From Bacteroidaceae bacterium (GTDB lineage Bacteria; Bacteroidota; Bacteroidia; Bacteroidales; Bacteroidaceae): a stretch of 64,000 nucleotides of DNA. Location: the NCBI GenBank assembly GCA_017619335.1, contig JAFZSP010000079.1, positions 1-64,000 of the forward strand, given 5' to 3'. Under the pieces are notes generated by a model that saw nothing but the letters and a program-made list of their open reading frames with translations, did not search any database and had not been told where the DNA came from. This document shows, in pieces, positions 42,440 to 51,883 of this stretch. Every line of letters starts with the position of its first letter. Position 1 is the stretch's first letter. The position numbers were made by a program, and so were the translations under genes.

Positions 42440-42471
42440 CAAAGGTACGACTTTTTTGCTTACGAACAAAG
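42440..42471 (-). promoter_or_regulatory. trp operon promoter
   Basis: Minus-strand TTG at 42471-42469 and TACCTTTG at 42447-42440, 21-nt spacer. The predicted start of transcription is about 20 nt before the leader peptide ATG. Confidence 0.75.
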
Positions 42472-42562
42472 AATTTCGACGAAAAGAATCAAGAAAATGG
42501 TAAAATTCGTCAAATTTATTATAAAAATTGGGAAAAACGATGCACTTTGTCATATTTTTCCG

Positions 42563-42570
42563 TACCTTTG
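42563..42570 (+). promoter_or_regulatory. Divergent promoter -7 element
   Basis: TACCTTTG followed by cacccg is 28 nt upstream of the gene at 42599. The nearest TTG (42547-42549) is too close for a standard -33 box. Confidence 0.6.
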
Positions 42571-42598
42571 CACCCGTTTTAAAACATAATTAAAAGGA

Positions 42599-43201
42599 AT
42601 GAATCTTTATATCCGCTATTTTGACGACGAAGTGGTTGTGGCAAGCGTGGATGAAGCGCTGGATTTCATCCGCACTATCCAGGGATTTGACGTTACTCCT
42701 CAGTTCGAGGAGGATTTCCGCCAATACGCCGATGGTAATATGCCCTTCCCTAAAAGATATAAGGTACGCCCGCGCGTGTACTTTATTGTTATCAAGACAC
42801 AAGCTGCCAACTTGGAAGAGTTCAAGGCCATTGGCAAAGGAGCCGGCAAGGAGGGAGAGCAGACGGACACTCAGTCAGAGGCTGCCCCAGCCAAGCCCAA
42901 CCTGCGCCCGAAAGACCTCATTCAGTTGCGACTGAACGACGAGCTGCCTGGTTGGTATGAAGGAACGATTTACTTCAAGCGAGTGGTGATTGTCCCTGAA
43001 ACGGGTAAGTTTGATTACAAGGACACCGTTTTCACAGCCCATGTGAAGGCCTTCAGCGCCATGGACTGCTATAATCACATTATCGACCATCTGCGCACCC
43101 GGGCAGATATTGATCCCAGAAGCCAGTTCCCATCGGCCAAGGGAAAGAACTTCCGTTACACCTATTTAGGCTTTAAACCCTACGCCGAACTTTCGGTCTA
43201 A
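42599..43201 (+). CDS. Conserved protein of unknown function
   Basis: The 200-residue, probably cytosolic protein begins M-N-L-Y-I-R-Y-F-D-D-E-V-V-V and has no signal or membrane segment. A Gly/Lys/Glu-rich linker (about 80-100) divides it. The C-terminal half has an alternating strand pattern (W-Y-E-G-T-I-Y-F-K-R-V-V-I-V-P) and ends Y-T-Y-L-G-F-K-P-Y. It reads like a lineage-conserved Bacteroidales family, but I cannot name a function. The following TPR gene, 40 nt downstream, may be cotranscribed. Confidence 0.8.
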   Translation: MNLYIRYFDDEVVVASVDEALDFIRTIQGFDVTPQFEEDFRQYADGNMPFPKRYKVRPRVYFIVIKTQAANLEEFKAIGKGAGKEGEQTDTQSEAAPAKPNLRPKDLIQLRLNDELPGWYEGTIYFKRVVIVPETGKFDYKDTVFTAHVKAFSAMDCYNHIIDHLRTRADIDPRSQFPSAKGKNFRYTYLGFKPYAELSV

Positions 43202-43241
43202 ATAATAAAATAACTTGATAAAGATAAAGATTATTACAACT

Positions 43242-44648
43242 ATGAAACTTCAGAAAACATTCATTGCCATCGCCTTGGCTGCAGTTTGTGCTCCCGCCAT
43301 GGCACAATATGAAGGAACAGACACCCGCCAGCGCATCGATATGATCGATGCCACCGAGGAGGAAAAGACCAACATCCGTCAGAACCTCAGTCTCTTCCAG
43401 ACAGCTATCGAGGGTAGCAACTTCGCCGAAGCCTACGAGGCCTGGAAGCCCGTCTTCGAGAAAGCACCGTTCTCCCAGGTGGGTATCTATACCAACGGCG
43501 CCTATATGCTCTTCATGATGGTGCAGCAGGAACAGGATGCCACCAAGAAACAGGCTCTTTTCAAGGAACTGATGAACCTCTACGACACCCGTGTCAAGAA
43601 TCTGGCAGGACTCAACTCCTTCACGCCCGACCACCGTCGTGCCACAGAAGGTGACGTCATTGCCCGCAAGGCCTACGACTATGCTTTCCTGGCTCCGCAG
43701 GCAGACCCCTCCTACACGTTGGACAAGGCCTACGACCTCTTCTCCGATGGTATCAAGAAGATCAACGAACACGGCGGTCGTGAAGTCGAGGGCTTCGTGC
43801 TCGATGCTTTCTTCCGTGTGAGCTACGCCAAGTATCAGGCCGACAACAACGGCTTCCGTGAGCAGTTCCTGGAGGACTACTTGGAGAGCAAGGAAGTGTG
43901 TGACAAGATGCTCCAGCTGGCTAAGGAAGAGTCCGATCCTGCCAAGGCACAGAAGATTGTGGAGAAATATGACGCTCCTCTGAATACCATCGAGGGCCTC
44001 TTTGCCGAGTCCAAGGCCGCCGACCGCGACCAGATTATTGCCATCTTCGAGCCCAAGGTGGAAGCCAACAAGGACAACCTCGCCTACCTGAAGAACGCCC
44101 TCACCGTGATGGCTGCCAACGACTGTGATGACACCCCCGTCTATTACAAGGCCGCAGAGTACGCCTACAATATTGAGCCCACATACGAATCTGCCATCGG
44201 TACGGCACAGAAGTATGCCAAGGACGGCGAGACCGCTAAGAGCGTGAAGTACTACAACGACGCCATTGACCTCTGCAAGAGCGACGTCCTCAAAGGCAAC
44301 ATTGCCCTCCGTGTGGCTGCCGCCATGCGTAAGAGCGGTGACACCAAGGGCGCCTTCGAATATTTAGACAAGGCCGTGCAGTACAATCCCGACCTGGAGG
44401 GCAAGTGCTACATGCAGCGCGCCAATATTGCCACCAAAGCCAAGCAGTATGCCGAGGCAAAGGCCTATTGTGACAAGGCTGCTGCCGCTGATATCACCCT
44501 GGCCGGTCAGGCTCAGCGTCTGAAGCAGAACATCCAGACCGTGGAAGCCCACAATGCAGAGTACGCTCGCCAGAAGGCCGAGTATGATCGTCAGCAGGCC
44601 GAAATCAAGGCCGAGGAAGACTTCTGGAAGGCTGGAAGCAAGAAGTAA
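43242..44648 (+). CDS. Secreted TPR-repeat protein
   Basis: The 468-residue product has a signal peptide ending A-P-A-M-A-Q. It is almost wholly helical, with TPR-like units (for example A-Y-N-I-E-P-T-Y-E-S-A-I-G-T-A-Q-K-Y-A; A-K-A-Y-C-D-K-A-A-A) and a charged C-terminal coiled coil (E-Y-A-R-Q-K-A-E-Y-D-R-Q-Q-A-E). TPRs mediate protein contacts, here in the periplasm. The ATG at 43242 is chosen because it opens the signal peptide; an ATG 27 nt earlier adds M-I-K-I-K-I-I-T-T. Confidence 0.85.
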   Translation: MKLQKTFIAIALAAVCAPAMAQYEGTDTRQRIDMIDATEEEKTNIRQNLSLFQTAIEGSNFAEAYEAWKPVFEKAPFSQVGIYTNGAYMLFMMVQQEQDATKKQALFKELMNLYDTRVKNLAGLNSFTPDHRRATEGDVIARKAYDYAFLAPQADPSYTLDKAYDLFSDGIKKINEHGGREVEGFVLDAFFRVSYAKYQADNNGFREQFLEDYLESKEVCDKMLQLAKEESDPAKAQKIVEKYDAPLNTIEGLFAESKAADRDQIIAIFEPKVEANKDNLAYLKNALTVMAANDCDDTPVYYKAAEYAYNIEPTYESAIGTAQKYAKDGETAKSVKYYNDAIDLCKSDVLKGNIALRVAAAMRKSGDTKGAFEYLDKAVQYNPDLEGKCYMQRANIATKAKQYAEAKAYCDKAAAADITLAGQAQRLKQNIQTVEAHNAEYARQKAEYDRQQAEIKAEEDFWKAGSKK

Positions 44649-44692
44649 GATAAAAAATACTTTCTCAAAATTATTTTTCAATCAAGTTCAGA

Positions 44693-44724
44693 ATCCCCAC
44701 AGCGCTGCACAGCACTGTGGGGAT
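44693..44724. terminator. Hairpin after the TPR gene
   Basis: A 10-bp stem atccccacag/ctgtggggat with a 12-nt loop, followed by aattcttt. It lies 44 nt after the stop and probably ends the transcript. Confidence 0.6.
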
Positions 44725-44729
44725 AATTC

Positions 44730-44839
44730 TTTCCAACGTCCAGTCCCATCAGCGTCAGCGTCCAGTCCCTTCGGCACTTTCGTCCAGTCCTTTCGGCACT
44801 TTCGGCCATACGACTTGGCACTTTCCTTTATTCGCTTGA
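44730..44839. repeat. Five-copy tandem array of the 22-nt repeat
   Basis: Units start at 44730, 44752, 44774, 44796 and 44818, each 22 nt long; three begin gcactttc and three contain cgtccagtcc. The same consensus and period occur at 794-881, over 43 kb away. There are no spacers, no open frame, and no associated gene. Confidence 0.8.
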
Positions 44840-44898
44840 CCTCGAAGTGCCAGACGCTGCGCAAATACCGCAGTACCCAAAAATTATTTTTTTTCAGA

Positions 44899-44950
44899 AA
44901 ACACTACACTCTACACTGAACCCCACCATTTAGTGTAGAGTGTAGTGTTT
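44899..44950. repeat. Perfect 19-bp inverted repeat
   Basis: aaacactacactctacact (44899-44917) is the exact reverse complement of 44932-44950, with a 14-nt loop. A/T-runs flank both sides (ttattttttttcag before, gaagaaaaaaag after), so it could act as a bidirectional terminator or be a mobile palindrome. Confidence 0.75.
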
Positions 44951-45029
44951 CTCGAAGAAAAAAAGTTTTTTTGCTCGAAGTGAGGAAAAAGCAACGGTGT
45001 CAACCTCCTGACGCTGAAAGCGTCAACAA

Positions 45030-45067
45030 CTCAAAGCCGCGGGTCGCAATGACCTGCGGCTTTTGAG
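45030..45067. terminator. Terminator-like hairpin downstream of the flavoprotein gene
   Basis: ctcaaagccgcgggtc pairs with gacctgcggcttttgag (one G-U, one bulge) around a 5-nt loop. It follows the stop of the minus-strand gene at 45087 by 20 nt. A smaller gacgct-gaa-agcgtc hairpin lies just beyond (45009-45023). Confidence 0.65.
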
Positions 45068-45086
45068 AGGAGACGGCGGTGTGGTC

Positions 45087-45704
45087 TTATCGGATGACGT
45101 TTGTCCAGACGCGGGGTTCCTGCGCGGGGTGACCGTCCTCGCGAACGTTCAGTTTTTTTATCATCCACGACATATTGCGTCCGAGGGTACGCATCGTCTG
45201 CATTCCTTCTTCATCCAAGGCGGCTTGCCCCGGCGTCTGTCCGTAGGCGAGATTCCAGTATTGTGAACTCACGAGAGGCATATTCATCATCGTGAAATAC
45301 TTGTTCAGACGGTCAAAGGCTGCTGTGGCGCCACCTCTACGGCACACGACGACACTGGCTCCTGGCTTGAACTGCAGGTCTCTACCCAAGGAGTAAAACA
45401 CGCGGTCGAGCAGGGCACACAGCGAACCATTGGGGCCGCCGTAATAGACGGGTGAGCCAACGACGAGTCCATCGATGCCTTCTTTCACGGTACGCAGCAC
45501 TTGATGATAGAGGTCATCATGGTAGGTGCAACGACCAGTCCTTCCACACATTCCGCAGGCGATGCAGCCTTGCACGGCTTGTTTACCTATGCTGATGATG
45601 GTGGTCTCTAAACCTTCTTCGTTCAAGGTCTTCGCCACTTCACTCAAAGCGGTGAAGGTATTGCCCTTCTCGTGAGGGCTGCCATTGATGAGGAGTACTT
45701 TCAT
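45087..45704 (-). CDS. Flavodoxin-family NAD(P)H:FMN oxidoreductase
   Basis: The 205-residue protein has the flavodoxin-like FMN phosphate loop N-G-S-P-H-E-K-G-N-T, a Cys-rich segment G-C-I-A-C-G-M-C-G-R-T-G-R-C like that of iron-sulfur flavoproteins and related reductases, and V-V-G-S-P-V-Y-Y-G-G-P-N-G for isoalloxazine binding. It probably reduces a quinone or another small acceptor; whether the Cys motif holds a cluster is unknown. It starts 12 nt after the upstream metallopeptidase-like gene. Confidence 0.88.
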   Translation of the reverse strand: MKVLLINGSPHEKGNTFTALSEVAKTLNEEGLETTIISIGKQAVQGCIACGMCGRTGRCTYHDDLYHQVLRTVKEGIDGLVVGSPVYYGGPNGSLCALLDRVFYSLGRDLQFKPGASVVVCRRGGATAAFDRLNKYFTMMNMPLVSSQYWNLAYGQTPGQAALDEEGMQTMRTLGRNMSWMIKKLNVREDGHPAQEPRVWTNVIR

Positions 45705-45716
45705 ATTGCTGTATTC

Positions 45717-48700
45717 TTACTTAACGGTCACTTTCTGGCCATTCACTATATAGATGCCCCGTGGGAGAGGAATGGTGGCAGAAGCGTCCTTCTGCACGTA
45801 AAGCTGAGAGAGCTGACGGCCGTCCATGGTGAAGACGCCAACTTCCTGGCCCGTTCCGACAGCCGTCACGCTGATGGCGCCCTGTCCGCCCAGGACACTT
45901 AAGTCTCCAAGAGAGTGGGGAAGTGCCTTCACTGAGCGGATGCCAACGGCCTTGTCTCCCACTTTCTCGCCGAACTTCTTCACTTCCTCACCGGTGAGAA
46001 TGAGCCAGCGCTGCTGGGTGGCTGCATTGGAGTGGTTGAATCCCGTGGCAGAGACGGCTCCGTTCTTGGTGGCCGTCAGGCTGTAGTGATTATTGGCTCC
46101 TACCATCCAGTATGCCTTGCTGGCGAAGGTGTAACCGCCTGTGGATGTGGTGGCACGAGCGGAGAGGAACTGCAGACGGGTATTGGTGTTGGTGGCAGAA
46201 GCAGTGATGGTGACGGAACTTCCGTTGATGACGAGCAGTTTTCCTGTTGCCACGTTTGTCAAGGTGTAGTAGCCTGTCGATGGCGTGAAGTGGATATACC
46301 ATGCACAGCTGTCATCCTGCAATACGTCGTCACTCATCATGGCTTCCCAGCGGACTCTTGTCGGTGCTGTCTGGCGCAGGTAAGAGGTCTGGAGACCGAG
46401 GTCGGTGTTGGCATTCTTGAGGTAGTATTTGGTCTCGTCTTCGTGGGTAAAAGTATAGGCCGGTTGGGCGAAGTTAGAGCCGGAAATGATGAGACCATCT
46501 TCGCCCAGCGCTTCATGAATCATGGCGTTGGCGTGATAAAGAATACGTGAGCCGGTGTCCTCGTGCGCTCCGTTGATGCCGTAGGGCCACATGTGCGTGC
46601 CGTCGCCGTTCAGGTGAGCTGATGTGCTGTTCTCGAGGAACTGCATCACGCGATCGACTCGATCACCCAACCAGTATCCACTTGACGTGTTGGCACGGTA
46701 GTTGCTGTTGTTGTACCATTCATTGGTGGTTCCCACGCCCATTCCGTGACCGCCTTCATGCAGAACGGTACCCGTACGCTGGTAACTCGTTGACTGACTG
46801 ATGCGCATCCATCCACCGTAGCTGCAATCGGCAGTGCCACCGCCTGACCCTGCACCTGGGACATAGTGTACGTTGAGGTGGAAGTTCTTGATTTGTGTGG
46901 TGCTGTTGATGACGTTCACGGCATCTTCTACAGCAGCGCTGATGCGTGCATTCGTCGCATCGTCTCCCGCATTGTCATAGCTCCACGTTGTCTTGCCCTG
47001 TGGCAGTGTAACCACCTTTGTCACAGCGCCGTAGCCCACTGCGTTGTTCTTCGTAATGCCGTAGGCGCGCACATAATAGACGGTCGCGGGTTCCATCTTG
47101 TCTGCATAGTAGATGTTGCCGTTGTTGCTGTAGAATGTGGTGGAGCGTTCGTCCAGCACGGTGGGTTCTGTGTTGTCTTTGCTCCAGCAGAGTCCTATTT
47201 CCGTGGCTGCTGCACCGCTGCGGGTTAAACGACCGAAAATCATCGTGCTGCCGGCAATAATGGTGCCCGTCTTCATGGTGGGTGGCACACCTGTGGCATT
47301 CGCAATCTGGAAGGCAAAGACTGCTTTTTCCAAAGCCTTCACAGCATCTGCCAACTGCTGATTGGTCACATTCTCGTCCGCCAACGTTGCTTTCGCGCTT
47401 TCGATGGCTTGTTGCAGCAGTTCGGCATCATTGCCTTCGGGATTGTAGGTTTCCTCTGCTGCTGTGATGGCCGCTTGCAGGGTGGCAAAAGCCTCTGCAG
47501 CTTCTGCGGTATAGGCCACAGCGGCACGCAAGGTTTGTGCGGCAGCAGTGATAGCGTCCTCTGTATCAGCGGCTTTGGCCACATTGATGGCGACTGTGAG
47601 CTGGGCGAGGGTAGAGGCACTCATTGGCTGGGTAGTCAGGGCTTCGGCCTGTTCAATGCGTTTAGCGAGTTCGGCCTTGAAGTCCTCCAGGTCACCGGCA
47701 CAGTAGAAGAGACGGAAGTTATCTACAGCCAGCCAGTTACCAGTGGCAGAGACAGCGCGGAAACCAAAGTTCAGGTCGCCATCGATATGTGTGAACTGCA
47801 GTGTATAATCATCTCGCTTGGTAACGGTCTCTTCGGCATCATTGGCGAACAGCACGGCACCTCTCTGTACAGCAGATGAGTTCTGACGGATATTCTGAGC
47901 AGCTGCTTTCAGGAGATAGATACCATTGGGTAAGTTGTTGATTGACTGTTCCACAAGTGCACTGCCGACGTTACCTGACCCTACCCACTTTTCAATGTAT
48001 GTGTTTCCATCCTTATAGGTGCTGAAAGAGGTATTGGTCTGTGTTGAGAAATTCTCCTGTGACCATCCCTTGAAGCCGTCTTCGAAGCTCGGATTCTTGA
48101 TGCGAGATGTCTGATCTTGAGGATGTTCCAGAGAGATGTTGGCGTCACTGAAAGCATTCATGGCAGCTTCCAGGGCGGCTTTAGCTTGCAGAAGGGTAGG
48201 GACATCTGCATCCGTCGCGAGGGTGGCTTCCGCTGCATCTATGGCTGTTTTCAACGCTGCCGCACCATTGCCTGTGCCATCTCCATACAGTACCTTGGCT
48301 GCTTCTATAACTGGCTGAAAGACAGAGCGTGTGAGCTCCAACGCAGCTGCATCGTCTGTCATCAGAATCTTCACATAGTCAAGAACTATCATGGCAGAGT
48401 TGGACGAGCCGCCGCTTGTTGCCTTGTAACCGATCTGTACGCGTCCATCGGTCTCGGATGCAAGTGTAAATGGTATTGTATCTGGCGTCCATTTGTTCTG
48501 CGGGAAAGACTTGACGGTGGACATTATATCGTCTCCCAAATTCGGAATCCATCCCACAAGACTCTGACCAGCTGTCTTTTGTGAACCGTTATAGAATGCC
48601 GAAACAAGTTTATAGGAGCCTTTGGGCAGTGTCACGTCCTGATAATACAGCAGGCTTTGATCCCAACCGGTGCTCAAGGCCAGACAGCCGGCAGAACCGT

Positions 48701-48983
48701 CGTAGCCAGACGCAGGAACACGTCCGTTGGTATTGAAAGTCTTGGCGGTTCCGAATTCATAGACTCCTGTGATGGTGTAGTTTACGCTGATGTCCATTGT
48801 CCATCCATCAACGACGAGAATTTCCTGTGAGACGTTTCCAGTCGCCGTTTTGTTATAGTTGAAGCCGTTGTCAAAGCCAGCGTTCTTCAGGAAAATGTCT
48901 GTCACGTCTGTGTCGGCCATTGAAGCCGCCGGAAGCAGTGCTGCTAAGCAAGCTACTGCAAGGGATAATTGAATTTTATTCAT
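45717..48983 (-). CDS. Large T9SS-exported zincin-like metallopeptidase with lectin and CBM-like domains
   Basis: The 1088-residue protein has a signal peptide (A-C-L-A-A-L-L-P-A-A-S-M-A), a CBM-like N-terminal domain (about 25-210), a helical FIVAR-like segment (215-285), a second CBM-like domain (290-430), a longer Ala-rich helical repeat region (435-560), an FN3-like domain (565-660), a zincin-like domain with H-E-G-G-H-G-M-G-V-G (His742, Glu743, His746), a ricin-like lectin region (about 860-1000) and a C-terminal type A T9SS sorting domain ending G-I-Y-I-V-N-G-Q-K-V-T-V-K. The metzincin third ligand position (H742+10) is Thr. Probably cell-surface or secreted, acting on glycoproteins. 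Confidence 0.8.
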   Translation of the reverse strand: MNKIQLSLAVACLAALLPAASMADTDVTDIFLKNAGFDNGFNYNKTATGNVSQEILVVDGWTMDISVNYTITGVYEFGTAKTFNTNGRVPASGYDGSAGCLALSTGWDQSLLYYQDVTLPKGSYKLVSAFYNGSQKTAGQSLVGWIPNLGDDIMSTVKSFPQNKWTPDTIPFTLASETDGRVQIGYKATSGGSSNSAMIVLDYVKILMTDDAAALELTRSVFQPVIEAAKVLYGDGTGNGAAALKTAIDAAEATLATDADVPTLLQAKAALEAAMNAFSDANISLEHPQDQTSRIKNPSFEDGFKGWSQENFSTQTNTSFSTYKDGNTYIEKWVGSGNVGSALVEQSINNLPNGIYLLKAAAQNIRQNSSAVQRGAVLFANDAEETVTKRDDYTLQFTHIDGDLNFGFRAVSATGNWLAVDNFRLFYCAGDLEDFKAELAKRIEQAEALTTQPMSASTLAQLTVAINVAKAADTEDAITAAAQTLRAAVAYTAEAAEAFATLQAAITAAEETYNPEGNDAELLQQAIESAKATLADENVTNQQLADAVKALEKAVFAFQIANATGVPPTMKTGTIIAGSTMIFGRLTRSGAAATEIGLCWSKDNTEPTVLDERSTTFYSNNGNIYYADKMEPATVYYVRAYGITKNNAVGYGAVTKVVTLPQGKTTWSYDNAGDDATNARISAAVEDAVNVINSTTQIKNFHLNVHYVPGAGSGGGTADCSYGGWMRISQSTSYQRTGTVLHEGGHGMGVGTTNEWYNNSNYRANTSSGYWLGDRVDRVMQFLENSTSAHLNGDGTHMWPYGINGAHEDTGSRILYHANAMIHEALGEDGLIISGSNFAQPAYTFTHEDETKYYLKNANTDLGLQTSYLRQTAPTRVRWEAMMSDDVLQDDSCAWYIHFTPSTGYYTLTNVATGKLLVINGSSVTITASATNTNTRLQFLSARATTSTGGYTFASKAYWMVGANNHYSLTATKNGAVSATGFNHSNAATQQRWLILTGEEVKKFGEKVGDKAVGIRSVKALPHSLGDLSVLGGQGAISVTAVGTGQEVGVFTMDGRQLSQLYVQKDASATIPLPRGIYIVNGQKVTVK

Positions 48984-49021
48984 ATTATTGTTAGTTAGTT
49001 GTTATTTTTCTTTATCTCCTA

Positions 49022-51883
49022 TTAAACATAACGTCCATTAGAACGAAAAACATCCTTCAAGAACTGAGGTGTGTAGCCGGCGTCGGACTGAGCCACTTGT
49101 TCGGGGGTTCCTGTGGAGAGAATCTGTCCGCCGCCTCGACCGCCCTCTGGTCCCAAGTCAACGATGTAATCAGCTGATTTAATGATGTCAAGATTGTGCT
49201 CAATGACCAGCACGGTGTTTCCTTTATCCACCAACCGCTGTAAGACACCCAGGAGGACACGGATGTCTTCGAAATGCAAACCTGTGGTGGGTTCATCCAG
49301 AATATAAAAGGTGCGTCCGGTGTCACGTTTGCTCAGTTCCGTGGCCAGTTTGACGCGCTGACTCTCGCCGCCACTCAGTGTGGTGCTGCTCTGTCCCAAC
49401 TTGATATATCCAAGTCCAACTTCCTGCAAAGTTCTGATTTTCTGCAAGATGTTCGGGACATTCTCGAAGAGTTCCACGGCACGGTTGATGGTCATGTCAA
49501 GCACATCTGCGATGGATTTTCCTTTGAAGCGCACCTCCAGCGTCTCGCGGTTGTAGCGTTTGCCGTGACATTCTTCACAGGGCACCAGGACATCCGGCAG
49601 GAAGTTCATCTCTATGGTCTTGTAACCCGCGCCGCCACAGCACTCACAACGGCCGCCCTTGACATTGAAGGAGAAACGCCCGGGCTTGTAACCACGAATG
49701 CGGGCCTCTGGCAGGGAAACGAAGAGGTCGCGGATATCGGAGAAGACACCCGTGTAGGTGGCGGGATTGCTGCGTGGCGTGCGTCCGATGGGGCTCTGAT
49801 CCACGCAGACCACCTTGTCCAAATGCTCCAAACCGGCAATGCTCCCGTATGGCAACGGCGTGCGCAAGGAGCGGTAAAAGTGCTGGGAAAGAATGGGTTG
49901 CAGGGTGTCGTTGATGAGACTGCTCTTGCCGGAGCCACTGACACCAGTGACACAGATGAATGTTCCTAACGGCAGGCGGACGCTGACGTTTTTCAGGTTG
50001 TTGCCGGTGGCACCTGTCAATTCCAGAAAATGACCGTTGCCGCTGCGGCGAGTAGCGGGAATCTCTATCCGGCGTGTCCCACGCAGGTATTGAGCCGTCA
50101 GGGTGTCGGTCTGCATCATTTCGGGGAAGGTGCCCTGGAACATCACTTCCCCACCCTTTCGTCCGGCCAGCGGGCCCAGGTCAACGATATAATCTGCCTC
50201 ACGCATCATTTCTTCATCGTGTTCCACCACGATCACCGTGTTGCCGGTGTCACGTAACTCCTTGAGAGAGTGGATGAGACGGCGGTTGTCCCGCTGGTGG
50301 AGACCTATGGAGGGTTCGTCCAGGATATACAGCACGTTCACCAGTTTGGAACCGATTTGTGTGGCCAGACGGATTCGCTGGCTCTCGCCACCAGACAAGC
50401 TGGCGCTGCTGCGGGAAAGACTGAGGTAGTCCAGTCCGACATCGTTCAGGAACAGCAGGCGCTCGCGGATTTCTTTGATAATCTCCGGGGCGATGAGACG
50501 CTGACGTTCGGTGAGATGATCACCCTTGGAGAGGTCCGTGACGAATTGCAGCAAGTCCTTGATATCCATTGCTGCCAACTCTGCAATATTCTTTCCGGCA
50601 ATGCGGAAATGCAAAGCCTCCCGATTGAGCCGTGTGCCCTGACAGTCGGGACAGGTGGCCGTCACGGAGAACTGCTCTGCCCACTTCTGGGCGGTGGCGC
50701 TGGCCTCGCTGTCCTGCATCATCTGGATGTACTTGGCAAGGCCGTCATAATCAAGGTAGTAGTCGTTGGTGGTGCCAGCCGTGGCCGCGGGAATCCGCAA
50801 CCGTTCGGGGCAGCCATTGATGATCTCGTCCAACGCCTCTTCGGGCACCTGGGACAGAGGCGTCTGCAGGGAACAGCCGTAGCGATCCAAGAGGGCTTCC
50901 ATCTGCCAGAATATCATCTGATTGCGTGCCTTGCCAATGGGCGCGATACCGCCTTCCTTCACAGAAAGCGAACGGTCGGGTATCACCTTATCTATATCTA
51001 TGAGGTTGACGACACCCAAGCCTTTGCAGCGTGGGCACCATCCCTGCGGCGAGTTGAAGGAGAAGTTGTGAGGCGCCGGGTCGGCGTAGCTCATCCCCGT
51101 CGTGGGACACATGAGACGCCGGCTGTAGTGCCGCAGTTGTCCGGTCTCTGCGTCCAAGACCATCATCAGGCCTTCGCCGAGTTTCAGACACTGCTGAACA
51201 CTGTTCTTCAAGCGGGAAGCGGAATCGCCAGAGGTGTCTGAGGCGACAGAATGTACCACCACGCGATCCACCACGACCTCGATGGAGTGGTTGCTGTAGC
51301 GATCCACCTTCAGCCCCGGGGTCACTTCCATCAGTTCGCCATCCACCCGGACGCGGATGAAGCCCTTCCGGCGGATGCTCTCGAAGAGTTCGCGATAATG
51401 ACCTTTACGGTTCCTTACCACGGGTGCCAACAGCAGCACGCGACGGTCGGCATAATCACTGAGTAGAAGATTGATAATCTGTTCCTCAGAGTAACGAACC
51501 ATCGGTTCGCCCGTCTGCCAGGAGAAAGCATCGCCGGCCCGGGCGAAGAGCAGACGCAGAAAATCGTACACCTCGGTGGTGGTGCCGACAGTGCTGCGAG
51601 GATTCTTGTTGGTGGTTTTCTGCTCTATGCTGATAACGGGTGAAAGGCCTGTAATCTTATCAACGTCAGGTCGTTCCATACCGCCGAGAAAATTGCGGGC
51701 GTAGGCGGAGAAAGTGTCAATATAGCGGCGCTGTCCTTCGGCAAAAATGGTGTCAAATGCCAAAGAGGACTTTCCCGAACCAGACAGTCCCGTGATCACG
51801 GTGAGACTGTGGCGCGGAATCTCTACGTCCACATTCTTCAGATTGTGAACGCGAGCCCCTAATATTTCAATTTTCTCCCCCAC
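49022..51883 (-). CDS. uvrA: Excinuclease ABC subunit A
   Basis: DNA-damage sensor of nucleotide excision repair. The 953 residues contain two ABC modules: Walker [10 protein letters not shown] (near 33) and G-V-S-G-S-G-K-S-S, and two L-S-G-G-E-S-Q-R signatures. The C-terminal zinc finger (C-E-C-C-G-G-A-G ... C-E-E-C-H-G) is intact. The other zinc site reads C-P-T-T-G ... C-P-R-C, so one of its four Cys is Thr; I believe this is common in Bacteroidales UvrA. The start overlaps the upstream gene's end by 17 nt. Confidence 0.96.
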   Translation of the reverse strand: MGEKIEILGARVHNLKNVDVEIPRHSLTVITGLSGSGKSSLAFDTIFAEGQRRYIDTFSAYARNFLGGMERPDVDKITGLSPVISIEQKTTNKNPRSTVGTTTEVYDFLRLLFARAGDAFSWQTGEPMVRYSEEQIINLLLSDYADRRVLLLAPVVRNRKGHYRELFESIRRKGFIRVRVDGELMEVTPGLKVDRYSNHSIEVVVDRVVVHSVASDTSGDSASRLKNSVQQCLKLGEGLMMVLDAETGQLRHYSRRLMCPTTGMSYADPAPHNFSFNSPQGWCPRCKGLGVVNLIDIDKVIPDRSLSVKEGGIAPIGKARNQMIFWQMEALLDRYGCSLQTPLSQVPEEALDEIINGCPERLRIPAATAGTTNDYYLDYDGLAKYIQMMQDSEASATAQKWAEQFSVTATCPDCQGTRLNREALHFRIAGKNIAELAAMDIKDLLQFVTDLSKGDHLTERQRLIAPEIIKEIRERLLFLNDVGLDYLSLSRSSASLSGGESQRIRLATQIGSKLVNVLYILDEPSIGLHQRDNRRLIHSLKELRDTGNTVIVVEHDEEMMREADYIVDLGPLAGRKGGEVMFQGTFPEMMQTDTLTAQYLRGTRRIEIPATRRSGNGHFLELTGATGNNLKNVSVRLPLGTFICVTGVSGSGKSSLINDTLQPILSQHFYRSLRTPLPYGSIAGLEHLDKVVCVDQSPIGRTPRSNPATYTGVFSDIRDLFVSLPEARIRGYKPGRFSFNVKGGRCECCGGAGYKTIEMNFLPDVLVPCEECHGKRYNRETLEVRFKGKSIADVLDMTINRAVELFENVPNILQKIRTLQEVGLGYIKLGQSSTTLSGGESQRVKLATELSKRDTGRTFYILDEPTTGLHFEDIRVLLGVLQRLVDKGNTVLVIEHNLDIIKSADYIVDLGPEGGRGGGQILSTGTPEQVAQSDAGYTPQFLKDVFRSNGRYV

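Noticed and set aside
42413..42553. Longer version of the leader-peptide frame (65 residues)
   Set aside because: The extra codons lie across and upstream of the trp promoter and would not be transcribed from it.
49022..51883. Damaged first zinc finger as a sign of a non-functional UvrA
   Set aside because: The Cys-to-Thr change is, as far as I recall, frequent in Bacteroidales UvrA, and all ATPase motifs are intact.
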